From the NCBI RefSeq assembly GCF_021155775.2, contig NC_060233.1, forward strand, positions 11,162,782 to 11,226,781: a stretch of 64,000 nucleotides of DNA. The letters run 5' to 3'. The notes beneath the pieces were generated by a model. The model was not told where the DNA came from. It searched no databases and worked only from the letters and a program-made list of their open reading frames with translations. Both the position numbers and the translations under genes were made by a program. Position 1 is the stretch's first letter. Each line of letters starts with the position of its first letter. Shown one piece after another: positions 1 to 10,869 of this stretch. The stretch is from Neodiprion pinetum (Eukaryota; Arthropoda; Insecta; Hymenoptera; Diprionidae).

Positions 1-2300
1 AATTAGAAAAACAGTAAAATGCGAGGTGATTTAAAACACTTTCGTTGCTTGAAATTGAAGTAAAATAAAATACAAATTGGGTACTTTTGAATTTGTAATT
101 ACATATGTGAAAAAAATAATAAAATATGACCAAATACTAATTACATTTGTATTCGATAATTAATTGAGACGGAACGATCTACGAATTGCATTTTTGGGAC
201 AAAACGTTGCGATCCTCTTATTTTCCGTTACAAAAATACCGCCCGTCGAAATATTCTAATTTGAAATTGTAAGCAGCATTGCTCGAATGCAGCCGACGTA
301 AAAGGCTTCGATCAGTTTGACCGACTCCGACTCTCGCTGTTTGGAGAGCCCGGCCACTGTCTGCAGGTCTGTGCTCAAAATCGTGGCTTTTAGCCAACTC
401 TGCGAGCTACAGGCATTATTCAACCACTGGATGACAATGAGCCGGAGAACCAATCGAATAAATCGGATCGACGAGGATGTCGGAATGGAAATCGCAAACA
501 GAACCTAGGACCCGTGTGATGAAACCAGCAACGGTGAATAATACCGGCCGGTTTTTGTCCGGAATCTAACCTCGGAATCGATTTCAACAATAGAGTTAAT
601 CATGTTCTATAAATTAATAAAATTATTCACGTATCGAGACGCATGGCAAAAGGTTTTGTTTTTTTCGAAGCTAACGAATGGCGTTTACTGCGGTCTAGAT
701 GAAATAAACAAACCTCCAGAACCATGTTTTAGACAAATTTGGAATCTATCAACAAATTAAACAGTCATTCCGTCCATCAAAATTACATGCGTAGGAATAA
801 TTGGAGAAAACTGAAGATATCTTCATTATCGATCATCTTTGGGATCTACCGCCGGAAAAGATACGTAAGTTATTTAATTTTCTATAAAAAAAAAGTCTTT
901 GACGCTATTGAAATATCTTGTTTTGTTCAGGCGTGATAAGTGATCAACATTGTGCAACAATTATTCATTATGACACAGCCGTATCTTCGGCCACTTGTGA
1001 CGACCAAACTAGAAGAGACAGATCAATTATCGTCAAACAGTTTTGGTGGATAATATTATCCTTCACAATCTTCGTTGCGTGCATTTTTAATGGTCTGTAA
1101 CAAGTTTCGCCACAATTTCGACGAAAATGTTGAAAAAAAGATTTTTTTAATCCGTTTCAATTTTTTTCCTAACACGTCATTACCTGATTTGTTCACTCAT
1201 TCCACATATGATGAAAATTTTCCACGCCCTTATGAATATTCAGGAATCCCAGCATTCTTCCATGTATAGAAAATTATTAACCTGCAATCACTTGATTGCG
1301 AAAACTTTATCCTAAAATCTTGTCCTCGGAATACTGGCCAAACTGTGACTGATACATGAAATTTTCATGGAAACAAAGTTGTACGAATTCGAATTTCCTA
1401 CAAAAAAAAAAAAAATTCACTGAATAATAATAACCCATCTCTTTTGGTTTAACCGTGACGAATGAACAAACTTGTGTCGTAATAATTCCTGTACGACATT
1501 GATCGAAAGAGGTAGATGCTCTTTACCTGAATTTTTGTGTGCAAAATTGTATTGCTTGTAACTTTAATTTCATACACTTTTCATGCATCTGTTATTGTTT
1601 GGCTAGCCTTTTGAGCGAAAGATTAGGTGGAGCATTTTTAGCATCCGAATATGAGAATTTTGCAGTGCTCTTTCGGTATATTTGAAAATCGTATTCCCTT
1701 CACTCACGATATATGCCGTAGGACCGAGACGAGGAAACGATTGCTCGAAGAGTCTTACCTGAAACAGAGAAACGATCGTCGTTAAGCATGGCAGAGTTTC
1801 TTCCATACATATATAAGATACAAGCCTGTTTTGTCACTGTTTCACGATGAAGGATTGCAATGCGCGTGTTAAGATGCTTTCACAATCAAAGCACGAGCGA
1901 AACTTTCTGAATAGATATAGGTATACGTATTCAACGATTTTCTTTTCTTTCGAATCAAAGTGACATGCTCTTGCTCTTTGAGAATTTGCACTATGCAACA
2001 ATATAACTATGAATATTACTTGAAACTTCTACAAAGGAACGGTCTGCAATTTCTCAGCATTGATCTGCGCGTTCATAATTGTTCAACTTTGATTTTGTTT
2101 TCATATTTTTCGAATGTTTCCTTTGTTCATTTTTTACAACTCCGCTAAATTTGGAGAAAATCGTTCGAAGTTACTAAATCTGTTGGTCTAAATGGTCAGG
2201 ATTCGGTGTGGGAACATCTAAAGATGAGTTCAATGGTAATGTAAATTTATATATCGGGTTATTGTCACATTGGCAATTTATACTATATTTTAGGGTGAGT
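1..2300. other. AT-rich stretch without recognisable gene
   Basis: Only short open frames occur here (all under 70 codons) and none resembles a known family. Several are bounded by A or T runs. A slightly GC-richer patch at about 300-500 has overlapping short frames on both strands, which is what composition alone gives. No tRNA, transposon end or long tandem repeat was seen. Confidence 0.6.
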
Positions 2301-2510
2301 CCGCCTGCATCTATGCAATTCAGGATACATTTTGCCCGAAATCCGCCTGCATTTATGCAATCTAAGATACACATCGTCAAAATCCGCCTGCAACTATGCA
2401 TTTCAAGAGATACATTTCTCCGAAATCCGCCTACAGTTATGCAATTCAGGATACTGTTTCCAAAATCCGCCTGCATCTATGCAATTCCGGATATATTTCA
2501 CAGAAATGTA
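2301..2510 (+). repeat. Minisatellite, ~41-bp unit, five copies
   Basis: The phrase CCGCCTGCATCTATGCAATT, with small changes, starts at 2301, 2343, 2384, 2427 and 2467, giving spacings of 42, 41, 43 and 40 bp. Each unit then runs through a GGATACAT-like segment and an A-rich link ending in AAAATCCGCC. Because the spacing is not a multiple of three, the open frame that crosses the array on the plus strand changes its peptide from unit to unit. I read that frame as a by-product and not as a repeat protein. Confidence 0.85.
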
Positions 2511-2527
2511 CTCACAGTTGTCGAAAC

Positions 2528-2583
2528 GGAGGCGGATTTCCGTAAAAAATGTGCGTTGAACTGCATAAATGCAAGCGGATTGC
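2528..2583 (-). repeat. Inverted copy of the 41-bp minisatellite unit
   Basis: Read on the minus strand, this segment gives ATCCGC, TGCATTTATGCA and a closing ATCCGCC. That is one full unit of the array just upstream, flipped. Array and flipped unit are separated by less than 20 bp, so the locus could fold back on itself. Confidence 0.7.
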
Positions 2584-4292
2584 CCCGTGTCGAATAGCCA
2601 GTATGATATTTCAACGAAATAACCAAACTAGGGTATGAAATACATCGGAAGTATAATTTGAATCTCCGATGCAGAGAATCGGACCTTTAACAGTCTGCAA
2701 ATACCTTCCGACGTTTTGATAGCCGTGTTAAAATTCGTGAGTTTCGGTTGAATGTTTTTTTGCTAACACAATCTAGAGCACTAAAATAAATGTATAAGAT
2801 GTGAGATTCACAGGTTCAAGACAGAGTTAATTCTGTTAAATATTTCCAGGACTGATTCACTTGTTCTTGAATAATACAAGAAAGTTATAAATTTTTTCTT
2901 CAAATGTTACGAGGGAAAATTCTGCATAATTAACGGGTATAAAAAGGTGAACGGTGTTTGAAAGTGGAGTAAAATTTAATTCGTAATTTCTTCGAGCCTG
3001 GGAGCCAGAGTCTCCGTTTGGAATGTCTATAGAACACCCGAAAATGGATGAAGTTTTCATTACGCTGGACACTAAGAAACTAATCGTAAGACTTAGTTCA
3101 GGGACGCGACATTACAGAGTCTGAAATGCTCCCAGGATGATCCCAGAAGTCATTAAGGTGCGCCATCGTTCACTAAGTGGCGTTAAGTAATTCACGCTTT
3201 TGTTGAAAGCGCGACGCACTCGGCATACGAAATTCTTTCAGCGAACGTGAATATTCAACCTTCGATGAACCGCCATTGCATCCTTAGACAGTTACATGTA
3301 AAAGTTTGGAGATGCGAAAATCGGTACTCTTTGTTAATTTGCGTACGAAGTGATCATAAGTTTACCAAATTGTTACATTCGCAAGGCGTAATATTTTTCT
3401 AAAAATGGAAAGGCAGTAAGTTTTTTTAAGTACATCGATTTCTTGTTTTAAATCACTTTCAGCTACAGAAAACCGGGTTTTTGTTCTTTCTTTTTTTTTT
3501 TTTTTTTGTTGTCGATAGTCAATTTGCCCACGCTATTTATTAAACAAATTTAATTTCAGTGTAGTCAAAATAGTATTCTGAATAAAATGAGTAATCCTAA
3601 AGTGTTATCTAAGAAATATTTTGGGTTTTCGCAATGTTGAAAGCATGATGAATGAAAATCTTGGGTTTCGTTTGAAATTTTACAATTTCTTCTGCCTCCA
3701 TTTATAGGATAATCATTCCACCTTATAAGTGTATAAATTTCGTAAATACCCGATGTGCAACAATCTTGTATTAGAATTAACCGAAAAGTATTTATTCTTG
3801 ACTGACTAAAGTTATTATTAATTAATCAAGTGTTAAGTTTCACACGCTTTTCTTCGTGCTGAGTGAGTCTGAAGATAAAGTGATCTCAGGTTATTTCATC
3901 GCTTCCGCAGGTATCAATTTGCATAAGACAGTCGAGATAATCAAGTTTACGACTACGATGGATGAATTCTTCTTTGGTAAACTTAAGTATTCAATTCGTA
4001 CTGAAATTTCGCATTAAAATTTACACGGCTTTATGACTAACCGAGAAGTGATCATCCTTTATGCAGCTTCCAAGGCCATTTTCTGGAAATACCCCGGTCA
4101 GAGAAAAGCGGTTTGAACCCTCCGGAAACTGGGAAATATGCTGCAGAGTCGAGCGTCCGGCAAATCTGTCCGCTCCGCTGCTCAAGGAATTTCAGGATTC
4201 AATCTAAAGTAGGATGAGGAAGGAACAATTGAAGATGAAAAGTGGGACGTCAATAAGTCAAAATTTTACCCCCGTAAAGCCGCTTCGTTTCC
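2584..4292. other. No gene seen; AT-rich with T runs
   Basis: I see no supported coding frame, RNA gene or mobile element. A long T run lies near 3490-3507. A somewhat GC-richer patch at about 3095-3290 has no open frame of useful length. Confidence 0.5.
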
Positions 4293-4370
4293 CGGAAACC
4301 GAGGAATTCGCCTTTCTTTGCAACATCAGGTTATTTCGACGTACAATTCAAGTCTTCGAACAATCTGTAT
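4293..4370 (+). repeat. Diverged direct repeat, copy 1
   Basis: Begins CCGGAAACCGAGGAATTCGC and continues through GGTTATTTCGACGTAC to a TCGAACAATCTGTA-like end. A diverged copy of about the same length starts 615 bp downstream. The frame reading through this copy (4214-4468) is open for 84 codons, but the second copy reads differently because of small indels, so shared coding is not supported. It could be a fragment of an old dispersed repeat. Confidence 0.5.
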
Positions 4371-4907
4371 CATATTTCTTGGCAAAGATTATTATCGGAA
4401 ACTCTGAGAAGTTTATATCAGAAATCTACTCAGAATGTGAATTTTTTATAGGTACTCAATTTGTATGAAGAATCTTTTACAAATGCTTCCCATTTTCTGG
4501 GAAGTTTTTGAAAATGTATCAATTTCTAAGCAGAAAGTTGATATTAGCAGGTTCGTCGAAAAACTTTGACGTTTCTTGAAAATTACTGAAAATTTTTCAC
4601 AATTCTAGTTTTATTGGAAATTAATCATTTTTGCAAAATAAAGTTCTGAAAGAATACGAGTTTTCTCTAAAAATTGTTTCGATTATCATCTCCGACTTGA
4701 CAGAGTCGGAAATATTTATACAGACCGATACTCAAAGCTTTTCAGATTCTAAATAGAAATAGAAATGCGGAAAGTCTTTCCAAGAATGTTCTGGTTGCAG
4801 AATTTTTAAAAGAACAGTCTCAAAAATTAATAGAATACATGTTTTCAATTTTAATTTGTATCAATTATTACGAAGAATTTTTGCAAATTTTCATCACCAT
4901 CATTTTG

Positions 4908-4986
4908 CCGGAAACAAGGCGTCCACCATTCGTAGCAACGTCGGGTTATTTTGACGTACGAGTAAACTTTTCGAATAATCTATACT
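4908..4986 (+). repeat. Diverged direct repeat, copy 2
   Basis: Begins CCGGAAACAAGGCGTCCACC and contains TCGGGTTATTTTGACGTACG followed by TTTTCGAATAATCTATACT. These blocks match the order and spacing of copy 1 at 4293. A weaker echo (CGGGTTATTTTACTTC) occurs near 6758. Confidence 0.5.
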
Positions 4987-5188
4987 GCGACCGTCTCGAC
5001 GTGAAATATGAACAGCCTTGAAACTGCTGCAATGCATCTCTTGTTTCGGTTCGTTTTCATTATTTATGTCCTCAAGGTGCACTAGACAGAGCTTCTTTAT
5101 GCATTATGTTTTAGGTCAAGTGAAATGGCGCCGGTGTTCCGAGTCTGGAGGAAATTGAAATTCAAAAAGTTGCCTAGGAGTATGTATG

Positions 5189-5485
5189 CAGAGTGAATTG
5201 CTTACAACCAAATGGTCCGTCGTCTGCTAGAATTTCATGCGCATGCGCTATAGTCCGAGAACAGTTGTTAGCCAGGGCAACCAATCGTCACGAACGTAAC
5301 CTCAAAAATAATGACAGCTTTTGCTGACAGTTGTGCTCAACGCAGACGGCTGTCAAAATTTTTGAGGTTATACGCATCGCGGCGTACTGTAGTCTAAATT
5401 TATCACGGTTGGTCACCCTGGCAAACAACTCCCTTGGATCGTAGCGCATACGCAATAAATTTTATGTTAATTTCAGTTACTTATT
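5189..5485. mobile_element. Palindromic MITE, family A, copy 1
   Basis: The left arm has CAGAGTGAATTGC, AATGGTCCGTCG, TGCGCATGCGC (5238) and GCCAGGGCAACCAATCGT. The right half repeats these inverted: ACGGTTGGTCACCCTGGC and then GCGCATACGC ending near 5454. The middle is also palindromic, with AACCTCAAAAAT on one side and ATTTTTGAGGTTA on the other. No open frame or transposase remnant lies inside, so it is a non-autonomous element whose helper family I cannot name. The same element recurs near 19.5 and 62.2 kb. The outer 5' limit is set by comparison with copy 2; the right outer end is eroded. Confidence 0.75.
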
Positions 5486-5489
5486 TGCA

Positions 5490-7639
5490 TATTTAGCCTT
5501 TGATTGATACAATCATTTTTGATTCGCAAATGTCTTTCCTTTTCTTATTTATCGCATGTAACAAGCGAGGAACAATCAACAAGTATAAATCAGAGTTAGA
5601 TCTAACAACTAACTACAAAACATGACCCTTACAAACTACTAAATAGATAGTTCAAACAGGACAAACTTTCGATCGTGTCGATACAACAGTTTCCAATATT
5701 TTAGCCGACGACGAAACGTGCATTCGTTAAGAATTCACTCTGTAGAATATTCTTTCAGGCCGTGTTCACTCAATTTATACATTGCTTTATATAATTCGAT
5801 TTCTTTTTTGGAAATACGTCAATTGATGTATTTATTTGTTACCGAATAATTCTCTTCCGAACGAAGTAATTCTATGAAATATGTACTCAAATTGTTTTCA
5901 ATAAATGGAACTAAGGAATAAAACTTCACCGAAATATAAGTTTAACGATTTCAGCGGTTTTATAAGAACATAAAAAGATAATGGCAGCCTGATTTTATAA
6001 CTAGGATTCAGCTTGTCAGCATTATTAATAGAATGAAATTATTTCCAGGTTTATTATACCTGTTGTAAAATATTCCTGACAATTGTTCTCAACAAAATTC
6101 TAAAGATCCATAGACCCATAGATAGACTGACAAACGTTCCGAGTACTTCTACCTGATTCGAAAACTTTTTCAAATTTCACAGAGATTTTGTTTAATCTTT
6201 CAGATGTTGGCGCGAAGTTGCGAAAGTTTGATACGAATAGTAGAATTTTCGAAAGTACGTAGCAGATTTTATCCTTAAAAATTTTCCGAAATATTTCTAT
6301 TTGACACGTGTTAAACGATTTTAAATAAGTCTTAAAAAATAATATTCAATTTCAATTTTTCGTCTAAATTAACGGTCCGAAAACGTCGAAGAACTTTTTT
6401 TTCTAATTTCTATAAAATTTCCACAGTCGTTCAGAATGTAATGAAAAGCGATAAAAAAAAATCGCATAAAATTGTTTTCAAATACAATTCCACGGGTATT
6501 TCGTACAAAAATGGGAAACGGCTTTTTTTTTTTTTCTTACCGAAAACCAATAAAACAACTCGTCGAATTGGAATTCACCCTGAGAATTGCTCTGGGATGC
6601 ATGTAATCGTTCCGTCCGACCTCAGAGGCAGTTTTTCAAGGCAAAGAGTCCTGAATATTCGACGAACCTTGTATCGTGACAATTCCCTTGAATATCTTCG
6701 ACGCCTTTTGGTTTCAGATATCAAGCCGAACCGAGGGACTCTTTCAATCTCTTACGTTTTCGGGTTATTTTACTTCTTTTTGTCGGACATTTTATCGCCG
6801 TAGCCTCGACGGCAGATTGAATTTTCCTTAAATAATTCAACGTTCTCTATTCCCATGGATATTCTTCGATTCTTTTCATTCTCCGGTGGGATTGAAAGGC
6901 CGAATGATATTCCACGTTGTGATAATCTGGTGAAAATCTATTCCATAAATGTACCGACCTTGTCAATCAATTTTTAAAAAAGTTTTCAACTAACTTTCAA
7001 TCTCAGTGCCAGTTTCGATAGAATTCGTTGCGATCTTGCAATTTCTGGATTAAACGCGTGTGTAAGACATTTCTGTAAAAATTCCATCGAACCTTTAAGA
7101 GTAATAATAGCCAGACTAATATCGGATATTATCAGAGCCGTAATAATAAAAATTTTCCCTCGTTTAATAATGGAGGAAAGTCTATTTCATCGAAGCTTCA
7201 TGACAGGTTTAATTCTTCAAGAGTAATTCGTAGGTCGGTCGGCTCGAACAAGCCGGCTGCCCGAACAGGAATGAAATTCAGAGGCCCAATGAAGACAAGT
7301 CTAAATTTAATTAATCACGTCTGTGGGAAATTCTGCTGCCAACTAGGTCATTGGATAAATCTATATCCTACATGCATATACGCGTGGGTGTATAAGCTAT
7401 AATAAATCATATGACAATTTTGGATCATTTGTGCAGAAAAGTGGTAAAATTTTTATCGCGAATTATCCGAAAACTAGAAATAAAATACAAATTACATTAC
7501 ACGAACGATATATTTATCATATTTTTGGCATTTCACCTGACGAATTGCAGAATGAAAACGAAATTTGTTTTTTTTTTTTCTGTTCAGCCTACAAAACAAG
7601 CACGACGTTTTTGCGTTATTATTTTTTTTTTCTCATCCA
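5490..7639. other. No gene seen; AT-rich
   Basis: One frame of 120 codons (6441-6803, plus) is open but runs through poly-T and poly-A tracts and matches no family I know. A slightly GC-richer patch at 7225-7340 includes a small hairpin, GTCGGCT...AGCCGGC. Nothing else stands out. Confidence 0.5.
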
Positions 7640-7765
7640 ATTACAAAGTACAAACGTATTTCGTATTTTACATTCTCCTTATTGCAAAGTACAACTGTAA
7701 AACGTATTTTATATGCAACCTCGATTACAAATTACAAAATACAATTCGTATTAAACTGTCGTCTC
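7640..7765 (+). repeat. Minisatellite, ~41-bp unit, three copies
   Basis: Units begin ATTACAAAGTACAA (7640), ATTGCAAAGTACAA (7681) and ATTACAAATTACAA (7723), each followed by a CGTATTT-type segment. Three overlapping open frames across this stretch only reflect the periodic lack of stops in part of the unit. Confidence 0.6.
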
Positions 7766-7812
7766 GGTAAAGCAGATTGTATTCGTAATTTGTGATTTGT
7801 AATTTGTAATTT
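7723..7812. repeat. Imperfect inverted repeat ATTACAAATTACAAA
   Basis: ATTACAAATTACAAAATACA at 7723 faces TTTGTAATTTGTAATT at about 7797-7812, with further complementarity between the two (GTATTCGTAATTTG against CAATTCG). It forms a loose stem with a loop of about 30 nt. It overlaps the last unit of the adjacent minisatellite. Confidence 0.5.
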
Positions 7813-8356
7813 CTTTTAATTCCCCGATTACAATATTGCCCATCGTAATGTTCGACAAATCGATGAAAAGTACAGTGTCTCATTATTCCACCGCGTTTTG
7901 TGATCGACACGTGAAATCATTAGTCCAAATATTAACGTTTGGAATTGTTTCAAACCCGAGAACAATTTCACATTGTAATTCAGACTCTTAAATTTAGTTC
8001 GTACAGTATCGGACGAAATTCAAAATACATAGTCAGAGTTTTCGAATTACCAAGAAATAAAAAAAAAAAAAAAAAACCACAGACGTGAAATTGGAATTCG
8101 CGTAAAAATATTCCGACTAGGTGGAAAAAAATTAATAACGTTGGGCGAATTATGACGAACGTGGTTCTAAAACCGAACTGGTCATGTCGTCTGGATTTGG
8201 TGGAAAGGCCGCCGTTATTTGCTCTCCGCATGTCGAGCTACCGCATTGTACGTGATAACTGGGTTGTCTGCACATGAAAATTTGCCACGCACAACGTGAC
8301 GCGTTACACTTTTCTGCAGTGACGGTGGCAGGTCTATGCAACGTAGCCTCCCGAGT

Positions 8357-8370
8357 CACACACACACACA
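8357..8370. repeat. (CA)7 microsatellite
   Basis: A pure CA run inside a GC-richer patch (about 8150-8400). No gene was recognised on either side. Confidence 0.85.
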
Positions 8371-9160
8371 CCCAGTGTATCGGGCATTCCATGCCAACTC
8401 AACCAGCCTTCGGCCTGTAAATTTTCAATATGTTTGTAAGTCGTTCGAGTGGTGGTAGAAATTAAAAAACCGCTATTTTCACCACTTTTCTCTCTAAATA
8501 ATCCGTCGTTTTACAGTTACGAATATCCAAACTATTTCTAAGTTCTCAATTTTCTTTATTTTTTTATTCGATCAATACAAAAACATTGTTTCAATCAGAT
8601 ATGCCGTTTTTTTTTTTTCCATTTTACGATTTTTTATTCACCACCTTTGAAATCACTTGATGTGCTTTTTACTTTATGACAAACATGTTTAATTTAAGTT
8701 GCGGATGATTTTGAATTGGGGATAAAATTTTTGAAAAACTACTTGGAATAGTAGTTAAAAACTTAATTTCACGTTTTACTCGAGATGTTTTCACGCGTTT
8801 GCAGTAGCAATTTTTTTTTTTTGTTTCTTCGTTATTCTGAAAATATTCGAGCATTCATACTTGTGAATATCAAATTTTCAAAGTACTGCGAGAAAATAAT
8901 TGCGACAAAACATATTTTATCATGACACAATCGTAAAAAAAAAATTGCGATCAAGGGTTTTATAAGAAAATTGTAAACATCGTGAAACTACATATAAAGA
9001 GGTTTAAATACTCATGAATCGGAAATGGTTGTAGAGGTAAAATAAAAAACAAAAGTAGAATATTGAGATTTTTGAAGTGCCAGTATCATTTCAAAAAATT
9101 TTTAGTTTGAATCTGGTGAATTTAGCATGGAACGCTTTATGTATTTAGGTATATTTACTA

Positions 9161-9588
9161 CATTGAGAGAAATTTTTAGTTCCGGTTACCGCTCAGTCCT
9201 TAACTATTTTCATTTTTTAACAGAATCGAAAAATATAGTTCTAGGTAGAAAATGAAAATTAATTTTATAGCTGTTACCGGAAAGTCTATTATCCGTTACT
9301 ATTCTTTCTCATTACGATCACTGTTGCTATATTTTCTTGCAAATGTTGCGAAAATTTAATGCTTGTGCAAGAATAAATTGACGTTAAAGCCTTGTTTAAC
9401 TAAAAAACTAGAGTAAACCTCAGAAACTGATTTTGCGTTGAAATTACCAAAAAAGGATCGACGATAGCGCAAAATGGTTAGGCGTACCTCGTTTTTCGTA
9501 ATTCCAACAATATTCAAACAGTTTTTTTAACGATACCTTTTTTAATTAATTTTTCTATTTACTATAACAAATAATATTTTTCTCAGTG
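9161..9588 (+). mobile_element. MITE family B, copy 1 (full length, 428 bp)
   Basis: The left end reads CATTGAGAGAAATTTTTAG and the right end reads ATATTTTTCTCAGTG, an imperfect terminal inverted repeat. The dinucleotide TA directly precedes the left end and directly follows the right end, which fits a TA target-site duplication as in Tc1/mariner-type elements. The inside has no usable reading frame. A conserved internal block contains GATCACTGTTGCTATATTTT and TAAATTGACGTTAAAGCC, shared with the copies at 15.2 and 53.0 kb. The superfamily assignment is an inference from the target site only. Confidence 0.75.
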
Positions 9589-10443
9589 TATAATGATTGT
9601 TTCGCGGTTAAAAATAAAGAAATTTTATAGAATTTTCGTATAATTTTTGACGACATATGTTACATGCTTTGTATTTTGGAAAATCCGCCAAAATTCAGAG
9701 AAGCTTACCGGGATTTTGAGTCTAGATACCTGTATAACCGACGTGTATGAAAAGGTAATTTATATCACTATTCTCAGGGGGTAGAGGACCATTAATTTGA
9801 TAGTTAATATTCATTTTACGATCACCGTCACATCACCCTCCAATCAGAATACATTAATAAATTTACTGCACACCTGCAGAGATGCGCAAATTTGTTGAAA
9901 TACAAAAAGAAAGAAGAAAAACGATGAAATTTGAGAAGGAAATTTCCACGCGTCGCACAGAGGGAATAATACCGCATCGGATGGTTTCAGAATAATTGCG
10001 AAACAACGTCATCTCTCCAATTTTTGGCATCGTCCTCCGAAACCTGCAGAGTTAAGTTAAACGCGTCAAGACGTTTTTGTTCAAGCTCAATCGATGCAGC
10101 CTCGAGCTTTCCGCGTTATCTCTCTGCTGCAAATAATTGCGTCGTAATGTGCAGGAGGGTCGTTTGCGAGGCACGTGATACAGAGGAAAGTTATACTTCC
10201 GCTGCAGAATGAAAACAAGTCGGCTCGAGCTTAGAAGATGAATCGAAAGTTGGGTGAACAGAAAAAAAAAAGTTTAAAAAAATCGCGATCAACCTTCTTA
10301 GTGCCGGAGATAATTTTTTTTACTCAAACGTTTGGTGGATTAGTTTTTATATTCGTGCGAAGAACAAAGTCGTATAAAAACTTTGCTATTCACCCGGATT
10401 TAATTCGACGGTACAGAAATTTTTTGAATATTTGATTTTCATT

Positions 10444-10466
10444 AAAAAAAAAAAAAAAAAAAAAAA
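10444..10466 (+). repeat. Poly(A) run, 23 nt
   Basis: An uninterrupted A run. I looked upstream for a SINE- or LINE-like body ending in this tail and did not recognise one. Confidence 0.9.
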
Positions 10467-10687
10467 TGTGTCAAATTTCAGGAAAATTGAGAAGCTCAAA
10501 CATTTATGATTTCCGAATACAATTTCGACCCGTGATGAAATAGACACGCTTTTTTCACGAGAATGAGAGAGTATTGTTATAGGTATACAGGTAAAGCTTT
10601 AGAGTTAGAAATCAAAGAAAAAAACTCGTCATTTTTACTCGAATAGTTAAAAAAACTGATATTTCAGTTTTTGTCCGAGCACAATTT

Positions 10688-10868
10688 GATACAGACTCAG
10701 AAATTCTCAGTTTTTGGTATTTCTTTTTTTTTGTATCAGCCACTTAACGAAATTAACACAAACTCAGAAGTTCTCGGTTTTTGGAATTTTTTGTAACAGT
10801 TACTTAATGAAATTAACACAAATTCAGAAGTTGTCAGTTTTTCGAATATCTTGTATCAGCTACTTGGC
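10688..10868 (+). repeat. Tandem repeat, 60-67 bp unit, ~2.7 copies
   Basis: The block ACTCAGAAGTTCTCGGTTTT recurs with changes at about 10695, 10762 and 10822. Between the blocks lies TTTTGTAACAGTTACTTAAT and then GAAATTAACACAAA. The 67-bp first interval carries an expanded T run. The 77-codon plus-strand frame over it is a repeat artefact. Confidence 0.75.
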
Positions 10869-10869
10869 G

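Noticed and set aside
2174..2597. Frames of 100 and 129 codons over the 41-bp minisatellite
   Set aside because: The unit length varies from 40 to 43 bp, so no constant peptide repeat exists. Both strands are open for the same compositional reason.
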